Shown here piece by piece: positions 56,922 through 64,000 of a stretch of DNA of 64,000 nucleotides (within the stretch, counting starts at the first letter, position 1; every line of letters starts with the position of its first letter). The stretch is taken from contig CAWBRY010000001.1 in the NCBI GenBank assembly GCA_963791295.1, positions 868,001-932,000 of the forward strand. Reading direction: 5' to 3'. The notes beneath the pieces are model-generated. The model did no database searches, was not told the origin of the DNA, and saw nothing but the letters and a program-made list of their open reading frames with translations. The translations under genes were made by a program, and so were the position numbers. Source of the stretch: CAWBRY01 sp963791295 (GTDB lineage Bacteria; Bacteroidota; Bacteroidia; Chitinophagales; Chitinophagaceae).

Positions 56922-59900
56922 CAATCTATGGTGATGCGAATTCCTTCACTATGCGAACTGAATTCCGGTGCATACATGCATTGTATACTGGCAATACCGT
57001 TGCTAAAATCTCCCTGATGCGTAATGAATAAAGGATATTCGAATACATAGGTACCTTTGCGCAGGCTGCTAAAGAAAAAGTTAGTACTTGCGTCCCTGGT
57101 GGTTTCATAATATCCAAGCCCACCCTGCCATTTGTAGCTACTCAACACGTTAACCGGTTCCATACAGGAGGCCCGCATATCCTTCATGTGTATATATTCC
57201 ATATCTCTGTCTACTCTCAATTCAATTCTAACCTTGATCTTGTCTCCGACTCTCAGCCGGTCTCCATTGTTTACTGGAGTGATCACCGGACCACGGTCCG
57301 TGTTTTTCTCGATAAATAGTTGTTTAGTCAGTTTAAGAGGAGTAACAGAGGTGGTGATCTTATCAAGGTCTTCAAAGTATTGCCAGTACACTGCACCCCA
57401 GGATACGCCAGTCATGGTTGAATCCTGGGCGTTAGAGGATTGAATGGAAACTGAAACCTTGCCCATGGCAGGCGTAATTTTTTCGCTTTCAATTGATTTC
57501 TTGAAGTATCCGGTCCCGGCTTCAACGTCGTTGAGTTGATCTTTTCCTGAGACCGAAGTCGCGCCAAGCTTAATCTCCGCACTGGCTTGCTGGCTCAATA
57601 AATCGGTTCCTTGCAGAAGCAGGGCATAGCATGCTTCTGCCGTGGCCCTTGTTGTTTCCCAATTGTTTGTTTGTTTATTTTTTAATAGCCATGTCTTCAG
57701 ATCATCGACCGTTTTTTTGTCTTTTCCGATTTCATTGAAAGCTTCGATTAGTAGTGATTGAGTCTCGATCGGGGCTTCGTGCCAGAACCAGCCTCTTTTT
57801 ATGTCCTTCCAGTACATTCCCAGTTCTTCGTTTGTAATGGATGTTTCCTTCAGTGATTTTAAGATAGCGGCTGAAGTTTTCTTATCTCCAGTGCGACCCA
57901 AAGCCAGGGCAGCCATGCCTTGCATGTATTTGCTCTTTTTGGTCCAGAATTGTTGGAGTTGTTTGTAATAATAATTATATGCGGTTTGTGCGTTTTTTGA
58001 AATTGGAAGTTCGGGGAAGAAACTGCGCATGTACAGGTATTGGATCTGCGTAAAGTCGATGTTGTTATTTTTTAGAACCACTTTATGCTTAATCAGAAAA
58101 TCGTAGTCCTCCTTTATCTTTCCATCTAAATAAGGAATTGCCGACGCCAGGATTTGCTTTAGCTTTTCATCCTGTCCACTTGCGTATCCTTGCAATTTTT
58201 TCAGGTGTCCGATCCCGGTCACGATATACTGGGTGATATAGCGATCATCCGGGCCGCCACTGAACCAAACGAAGCCACCGTTACTGCTCTGCATCTGTTT
58301 CAATTTATCATAGGCGCTGTTCAATTCTTTGCTCATCCGTATCAAATCGAATAACAAGGCGATGTTCTTTTTTTGCTCGGTTTCATTCTTTGCCTGTAAT
58401 ACCCAAGGTGTCTCTTCTAATAAAATTGATTTGAGCTCCTGGTTTTTTTGAAGATTGCTGATTAATGCGCCTTCCGTATTATTTCCTGAGGAAGTTGTTT
58501 TGGACCATTGATCGAAAATGGCCTTGATCCGGGGAGTTGAATTCGCAATTCTCGTTGCCAGCGAATTGGCATAATAACGATTCCACAGTTGTTCGGCACA
58601 TTCATAAGGAAATTCCATGAGATAGGGAAGAGCCTGCACCGCATACCAGGCCGGATTGGAAGTATACTCGATCGTTAATGATTGATTCTGTAGTGTTTTA
58701 CTACTACCTGAATTCAATAATTTATCAAATGAGAGGTCTTTGGTGCCCGTGCCTTTCATCACTAGTGGCAGAGTTTCTGTCACCAGCATACGATTGGTCA
58801 ACACCGCCAAAGCAGCTTCTTCACCATCGCTAAATTCTTCCGGCGTGGCTGGTAACTTGGCTTTTGCTACTATTCGCCAAACCAGCGCCTTGTTGAATTG
58901 ATAGGGTATTTCCATTGGAAACCGTACCGGCTCACTTTGTCCGGCTGCAATGGTGAATTGTTGAGTAGGCTTTGAATTCTTAAACAATCCGTCTGCGACT
59001 TTATTAGTGGTAGCATCAAATAATTCCAGCGATGCCGTTCCAGTTAATTCCTTGTCAGTTAGATTGACAATCTTAGCGCTGAATTCCATGCGATCACCTT
59101 CTCTTAAAAAACGGGGTGCGTTCGGTTGCACCATCAACTGTTTTTGGGTGATGATTTCTTTGCTGCTGTAACCAAAAGCGGCGTCTTTGGTATGGGCTAG
59201 GGCCTGGAATTTCCATTTCGTCAGCGCTTCCGGAATGGTAAATGTAAATTCTATAGCGCCTGTGGAATCAGTACGTAATGATGGAAGGAAGAAGGCGGTT
59301 TCATTGAAGTTCTTGCGGATCTGGATTTCTGTAGGAGGCTTACTGGTTTTTATTTGTTCAGACCGACTATCACGACTAGAATCACTTAGACCATCTTTAA
59401 GATTTCTGTTAGCTAATTTATCTGCGGCTCCCGGGGAAAAATTGACTTCACTAGAAAGGGTTAATTCTTTTTTAGCCATTACTTCCTGGTTCATCATGTC
59501 TTGACTCACAAAACTGATTATTTGATCATACACCTTATTGACAAACTTCTGTTCAATATATTCCGGTGCCTTTTCATTCGATTCAACGCTTGCAAAGTTC
59601 TGAGCGCTGTTCCAGGTGCCATAGTTATAATACGTAGGCCAAAAGAATGGGGCGCTAAATTGATGCGGATAAAACTGGTCCAGGGAAGCATCATACATAG
59701 TAGCCAGCATTTCGGCAGCCAGCTTTTCATTTTTATATCCCTTGATTTTCAGTTTCCATTTCTCCTCGCTTCCCGGCAAGGTCTTGTCGCGATAGGTAGC
59801 GTACTCAATGCTCAGTTCCTTGTTAGTCCAGGGCACGGTGATCGTCTGAATATACTTGTAAAAACGGTTATGTTTGACGAAGAGCCAGCCGGCTCCATAG

Positions 59901-62900
59901 CCACCCCGATCGGCTTCGGTAGCCGTAAATTCAAAGCTTTCCTTCTCCTGGTTCATCCTTACAAAACTATATTCTCCAGGTCCGGCCTTTTTCTTCACTT
60001 CATGGATCACATATAAATTATCTGCAGAAGTTCCCAGTCTTACCGAGGTCTTTTCTCCGGGTTCAATAGGAGATGGATCATTTGCCCAGAGATATTTTGG
60101 ATTTGGCAGTTTATTGGAGCCTTCATCATACAATTCGATGTATTTAACGTCTCTTACCTGTTGTCCGTCCTTGTCTTTTGTCAAGACTTCTATTGAATAA
60201 TAGCCCGGTTCAAATTTTTCACCGATTAGAGTCCACTTACCATTCTCCCTCGCGGAATCCGATCTATCAAATACCCGATTAACCTTCTCCCAGGCCTTTG
60301 GATCTGTTTCGTTATCATATTCATCATGGGGGAAGGCGGCAATATATTCTTCCCTCGTCATTACAAATTGATCGGGCCTTTCCCAAAAGCGGTCCCTGAT
60401 CAATCGTTTTTCTTCTTTCAATCGGCTAATGAGTACTTGTAACCGGGCCGGTTCAAATTCACCATTCATGTTTTCCGTACGGATCGAGATTGATCTTAGA
60501 CTATCTACTGGTAATGCGGAAGCAATATTTACGCGAAGCAACAGAGACTTATAACTCACGCTGATCATTTTCTCTCCACTCCTCGTTTCTCCATTAATAT
60601 CGGTTACATCTGCATATACTGTGTAATCGAAGACCGGCTCAAACTTTCTATCTACTTTGAGATCAGGAATAGCAGTGAATTCAACAACAAATTTTCCTTC
60701 CTTGTCAGTTTGCAGTTCGCCGTGAGCTATCTCCAATTCTTCAGTGGGAGGTTGCCATCCACGCCAAAACATCCAGAAATATATGTATCGTGGTTTTCGA
60801 ACTACGCGGTATTTCACCGTAGCGCCATCAATGTTATGGCCGGCGTAGGCTTTGGCGACTCCGGTTACCTTTACTTTATCATTTACTCTATAGCTCCCTT
60901 TGATAGGTTCATAGTCTACATAGAATTTTGGTCTTTTATATTCTTCCACGCGAAAGCTGGTCGAACCTTCATCCTTCCGGGTAGTAATTGAAAAAGTTCC
61001 ATTCAAGCCGGTTTCAGGTAACTGAAATTTCCCGGTAACAGATCCATATTCATTAGTCTTTAATTTCAGGGAATCCACGTCTTCACCGTTTGCGTTGCGC
61101 AATACAAGGGTGGTTTCATAGTCACTCCGGACGGATCCGCTCTTCTCGTTACCCATTCTTGAAAGGAAGATGGCTTTAAAGTAGAGGGTTTGCCCGGGCC
61201 GATAAATGCTTCGGTCAGTAAAGAAGAATGCCGACGTGCTGATCTTAGACTCCTCGAATGTATTGTCCCTATAATAATAATATTCGTTGATGGGATCGTT
61301 CATAAAGAGCCGCTCGCCATTATAACTGATGTCCAGCAGGTACGGATGATTTGAATAGTCGTTTTTATTTTTTGTGCTTTTGGCCCATTTAAAAAATCCA
61401 TTTGCATCGGTTTTGAAGGACGGCCCCTTTTGATTGATGTATTTGGAAGTTTTGTAGTCATATTGTCGCTCCCACACCTGAACGCCTGCGTTTGGCAAAG
61501 GCAGGCCACTATCACGGTTCAGTACAAAATAATCTTCCTCATTGTTAATAAAACTGATAGAAGAAACGTGAAAATACCGGGCACCTAAAATGGCTTTCTT
61601 ACTGCCGGGATCTTTTTCCGAGGAAGCCACTAATAGATAGTCGCCTGCGGGCAGGGCATCAATCTTTATTTCCGTATTGTGCGATTGGAAATCGTTGCTA
61701 GCCGGAAGAGCTTGATCCCAATTACGCAAAGCACTGGAGTGAATGATCGATGACCAGTAACCATCACTATAAATTTCTTCCAGTTCTTTTTTTAGCTTTT
61801 CATCTGGTTTTATCAATCGGAAGTGAAGCATGGAAAGGTTTCTATATTCTACCAATGCGCGAAAAGGCTGGTTGGGTATGTTTACATTTTCTATGCTGAA
61901 TTTTAATGACTGACCCTTGATCTGGTTTAATAAGTTGAAACAATTGATTTTCCCTTCAGACGAATCCTTTTGAAGTAAGATCTTTTCACAAATCTCCTTC
62001 GCCTTGATTCGATCCAGCCGGTGTGTTGAATCGCCATAGGGTTTGTACTCGCCGGCTTTTTCATTATAGTACGATGCAATCAGGAACCAGGCCTGAGTCG
62101 CGGCCCGATGATCGTCGTATTTTCGCGCGACCTGTTGAATGGCCTGCAGATATAAGCTATCCTTATCAGGATGCACTGATTTCCCTTTTACAAATTCAAT
62201 CCTCTGCAAATCCACATCGATTAACGCATCAGGCCGGGTATCATGAAGGTGAAATTCGATCAAACGTTGATAGACGAGTAATGCTTTATGTTTAAGCGAA
62301 AGAGAATCCTTCGTCGCGAATTTCCTGGTTACAAATTCTGCAGCCGGATCAAAAGCGGCTGCCTGATCAATTTCGAAGGAATAGGCAGGCTTTTTAATGT
62401 CTCTTTCATCATTGTCAAAATAGTTCAGGGCTGCATGAGCCAGGAGGTCGAAGAGGGTAGGGCGGAGATGACGCACATTACCTTTGATAATAATGGGATC
62501 GAAAGGCTCCAGCCTCGTTTGCTTCAGTATGTTATCATTGCTAATGGACTTTAACAATAAGTCCCCGATCTTTTTGTGGAAATCTTCCGCGTTCCAGGTA
62601 GCGATGTCGTCTTTTTTGAAATTAATCGTCTGCGTACGGTTATATAGCTTCCATCGGTTTTGCTGATAGTAGTTCCAATAGATCGAAGCCAACAAGCTGT
62701 TCAATATAGAAGTTACCGGTTCTTTGCTGGAATTGATTTCTTTTGCGATCTCATCCATAGAAAACATTTCATTGTCTTCGCGGTTGCTTTCCTGGAGGCC
62801 TGTCATATAGATGAGCGACTTGATCATTTGCCCATCCTGCCTTTCCTTCTTTGCCAGACTGTATATTTTCTTGACTTCTGCCAGAGCGGATTTTGGAAGC

Positions 62901-63037
62901 CCTTTATTCACTAGCGCCTCTACCTTCTTCCACGATGCATCATATTTATTCACCGGTTTCTGGCCGTGAACATTTATTGCAAGCAACAGAATAATACTGG
63001 TTACCACGAAACCGAATCTTACGCATTGCATTTTCAT
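56921..63037 (-). CDS. Alpha-2-macroglobulin family protein (very large, exported)
   Basis: 2038 residues with an N-terminal signal peptide (to about residue 25, INVHG). About 450 residues of mostly helical, novel-looking sequence precede the macroglobulin-like domains. The MG2 domain shows FTDRSIYRPGQTLYFKA near residue 610 and NEYGSVTGKFQLPETGLNG. The central A2M domain (FFLPSLRTDSTGAIEFTF, WKFQALAHTKD) lies near 1240-1300. The thioester motif YECAEQLW near 1478 keeps the Cys-x-Glu-Gln needed for the bond. Such proteins trap proteases in the periplasm or at the surface. The usual PBP1c partner gene is absent; instead an FAD oxidoreductase follows. No Cys lipobox is seen. Confidence 0.95.
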   Translation of the reverse strand: MKMQCVRFGFVVTSIILLLAINVHGQKPVNKYDASWKKVEALVNKGLPKSALAEVKKIYSLAKKERQDGQMIKSLIYMTGLQESNREDNEMFSMDEIAKEINSSKEPVTSILNSLLASIYWNYYQQNRWKLYNRTQTINFKKDDIATWNAEDFHKKIGDLLLKSISNDNILKQTRLEPFDPIIIKGNVRHLRPTLFDLLAHAALNYFDNDERDIKKPAYSFEIDQAAAFDPAAEFVTRKFATKDSLSLKHKALLVYQRLIEFHLHDTRPDALIDVDLQRIEFVKGKSVHPDKDSLYLQAIQQVARKYDDHRAATQAWFLIASYYNEKAGEYKPYGDSTHRLDRIKAKEICEKILLQKDSSEGKINCFNLLNQIKGQSLKFSIENVNIPNQPFRALVEYRNLSMLHFRLIKPDEKLKKELEEIYSDGYWSSIIHSSALRNWDQALPASNDFQSHNTEIKIDALPAGDYLLVASSEKDPGSKKAILGARYFHVSSISFINNEEDYFVLNRDSGLPLPNAGVQVWERQYDYKTSKYINQKGPSFKTDANGFFKWAKSTKNKNDYSNHPYLLDISYNGERLFMNDPINEYYYYRDNTFEESKISTSAFFFTDRSIYRPGQTLYFKAIFLSRMGNEKSGSVRSDYETTLVLRNANGEDVDSLKLKTNEYGSVTGKFQLPETGLNGTFSITTRKDEGSTSFRVEEYKRPKFYVDYEPIKGSYRVNDKVKVTGVAKAYAGHNIDGATVKYRVVRKPRYIYFWMFWRGWQPPTEELEIAHGELQTDKEGKFVVEFTAIPDLKVDRKFEPVFDYTVYADVTDINGETRSGEKMISVSYKSLLLRVNIASALPVDSLRSISIRTENMNGEFEPARLQVLISRLKEEKRLIRDRFWERPDQFVMTREEYIAAFPHDEYDNETDPKAWEKVNRVFDRSDSARENGKWTLIGEKFEPGYYSIEVLTKDKDGQQVRDVKYIELYDEGSNKLPNPKYLWANDPSPIEPGEKTSVRLGTSADNLYVIHEVKKKAGPGEYSFVRMNQEKESFEFTATEADRGGYGAGWLFVKHNRFYKYIQTITVPWTNKELSIEYATYRDKTLPGSEEKWKLKIKGYKNEKLAAEMLATMYDASLDQFYPHQFSAPFFWPTYYNYGTWNSAQNFASVESNEKAPEYIEQKFVNKVYDQIISFVSQDMMNQEVMAKKELTLSSEVNFSPGAADKLANRNLKDGLSDSSRDSRSEQIKTSKPPTEIQIRKNFNETAFFLPSLRTDSTGAIEFTFTIPEALTKWKFQALAHTKDAAFGYSSKEIITQKQLMVQPNAPRFLREGDRMEFSAKIVNLTDKELTGTASLELFDATTNKVADGLFKNSKPTQQFTIAAGQSEPVRFPMEIPYQFNKALVWRIVAKAKLPATPEEFSDGEEAALAVLTNRMLVTETLPLVMKGTGTKDLSFDKLLNSGSSKTLQNQSLTIEYTSNPAWYAVQALPYLMEFPYECAEQLWNRYYANSLATRIANSTPRIKAIFDQWSKTTSSGNNTEGALISNLQKNQELKSILLEETPWVLQAKNETEQKKNIALLFDLIRMSKELNSAYDKLKQMQSSNGGFVWFSGGPDDRYITQYIVTGIGHLKKLQGYASGQDEKLKQILASAIPYLDGKIKEDYDFLIKHKVVLKNNNIDFTQIQYLYMRSFFPELPISKNAQTAYNYYYKQLQQFWTKKSKYMQGMAALALGRTGDKKTSAAILKSLKETSITNEELGMYWKDIKRGWFWHEAPIETQSLLIEAFNEIGKDKKTVDDLKTWLLKNKQTNNWETTRATAEACYALLLQGTDLLSQQASAEIKLGATSVSGKDQLNDVEAGTGYFKKSIESEKITPAMGKVSVSIQSSNAQDSTMTGVSWGAVYWQYFEDLDKITTSVTPLKLTKQLFIEKNTDRGPVITPVNNGDRLRVGDKIKVRIELRVDRDMEYIHMKDMRASCMEPVNVLSSYKWQGGLGYYETTRDASTNFFFSSLRKGTYVFEYPLFITHQGDFSNGIASIQCMYAPEFSSHSEGIRITID

Positions 63038-63285
63038 CCAGGATGATTTTTGTACAAGTTAGTAATCTATGCGTCGATAAGATGCAGGTTTAATTGGAAT
63101 TTCATAAAATAAGCGGCACATATCGTTAATAAAGTAGGCTTTGTTATTAACATTTGCGCACGATCGAATTCCTTAACGTTTTCTTGAATGAAATTCGGCA
63201 TGATGGCATGTGCTTTGAATTTCCTTATCAACAAACAATTTTTTTATAACCTACCTGCAAATAGCGGGTAACAAAAACAAACATT

Positions 63286-64000
63286 ATGAAAACAATTTTT
63301 ACACTTTTCTCTTCACTGATCCTGAGCCTGGCTGTAATGGCAGCAGCGCCGAAAGATAAAGACGCCAGACCAAAAAGCACGCTCACGATCAGATCAGCAG
63401 AAGCAGGCGACATTCGCGTAGTGATTGACGGTCGTCGATTTGAGCCTAGTGATAATTTCCTGAGAATTCAGGGCATTGAATCAGGTTACCACAATGTCAA
63501 GATTTACAGGGAAAGAAACTCCGGTTTCTTTGCGATCCTTGGAAAACGTTATGAGATGGTGTTCAGTAGTTCTTTGGCAGTAAAACCTTCTACTAATGTC
63601 ATGATCCAGGTGGACAGGTTCGGAAAGCCAACTATCACTGAATCTCGGACGAAGCGCAGATTTGACCGGGACAGCAGGAACTGGGATAGCAATCACGATT
63701 TCAATTTTGATCGTGGTGGAAACTTTGGCGACTATGACAATGGGCATAATGGCAGAGTCGATGATCGTGATTGGAACGACCGTGGTTATGGCTATTCCCG
63801 TGCGATGAGTGATGTTGATTTTAGCCGGGTCCGCGCTTCGATCAGTAAGGAATGGTTCGAAGCCAACAGGGCTAGGTCAGCCAGTCAGATCATTCAGACT
63901 AACTACCTGACTGCACTCCAGGTGAAGCAGTTGCTTCAAATGTTTAGCTTCGAGAATACGAAGTTGGATTTGGCAAAGCAAGCTTATACCAAGACAGTCG
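63286..64000 (+). CDS. Exported DUF4476 protein, 3' end outside window
   Basis: 238 codons are visible from ATG 63286. A signal peptide MKTIFTLFSSLILSLAVMAAA is followed by a short beta-rich region (STLTIRSAEAGDIRVVIDG). Then comes a low-complexity Asp/Arg/Asn/Gly stretch near residues 120-165. The C-terminal part (SRVRASISKEWFEANRARS, LTALQVKQLLQMFSFENTKL, AKQAYTKTV) is the DUF4476 domain common in Bacteroidota envelope proteins. The frame runs off the end at 64000. Function unknown; probably periplasmic or outer-membrane linked. Confidence 0.9.
   Translation, partial: MKTIFTLFSSLILSLAVMAAAPKDKDARPKSTLTIRSAEAGDIRVVIDGRRFEPSDNFLRIQGIESGYHNVKIYRERNSGFFAILGKRYEMVFSSSLAVKPSTNVMIQVDRFGKPTITESRTKRRFDRDSRNWDSNHDFNFDRGGNFGDYDNGHNGRVDDRDWNDRGYGYSRAMSDVDFSRVRASISKEWFEANRARSASQIIQTNYLTALQVKQLLQMFSFENTKLDLAKQAYTKTV

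Noticed and set aside
59501..60016. 171-residue plus-strand frame
   Set aside because: Antisense to the alpha-2-macroglobulin gene with no recognisable protein features.

Overview
The window reads as a chromosomal piece of a Bacteroidota bacterium, most likely in or near the Chitinophagaceae. This rests on protein style: DUF4476, DUF6089-like and type IX sorting-like proteins, an alpha-2-macroglobulin of about 2,000 residues, and a metY-metX-hom operon behind a SAM riboswitch. It also rests on TAnnTTTG promoter elements and on weak Shine-Dalgarno sequences. Genes are tightly packed, often with 1-26 bp overlaps. I saw no tRNA, rRNA, CRISPR array, transposase or prophage gene. Region 1 (1-12.2 kb) is housekeeping and stress. 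It holds the end of an FtsX/MacB-type ABC permease, a CPA1 Na+/H+ antiporter, a RibD/DHFR-like reductase, cytochrome bd oxidase (cydAB) and a large HPII-type catalase. Divergent from the catalase are a soluble PAS histidine kinase and a single-domain receiver, followed by an Fpg/Nei DNA glycosylase and a Rossmann-fold protein. Region 2 (12.2-36.8 kb) is a large surface-glycan locus. It has a priming sugar transferase, about eight glycosyltransferases (one a GT2-GT9 fusion), two O-antigen polymerase/ligase-like membrane proteins, a Wzx-type flippase and an ABC exporter. Embedded in it, at 14.1-21.4 kb, is a seven-gene minus-strand operon: two B12-binding-type radical SAM proteins, one SPASM radical SAM protein, three methyltransferases and an unrecognised 325-residue protein. 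This is the best candidate for an undescribed biosynthetic system. Two genes of the locus carry single-base frameshifts: the flippase at a run of eight A, and one radical SAM gene. Region 3 (36.8-41.1 kb) is the methionine operon metY-metX-hom on the minus strand. It is preceded by a recognisable SAM-I riboswitch, an attenuator hairpin and a promoter, and closed by a terminator. Region 4 (41.1-64 kb) mixes core and envelope genes: a Thr-rich secreted protein, uvrA, two small membrane proteins, a small sorting-domain protein, an outer-membrane barrel, elaA, rarA, an esterase lipoprotein, a trypsin-like protease, aspS, an MtfA-like peptidase, an FAD oxidoreductase, a giant alpha-2-macroglobulin and the start of a DUF4476 protein. 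Two convergent gene ends here carry arrays of a degenerate 7-bp repeat (about ACTYAYA); one forms an 18-bp inverted repeat directly after uvrA.
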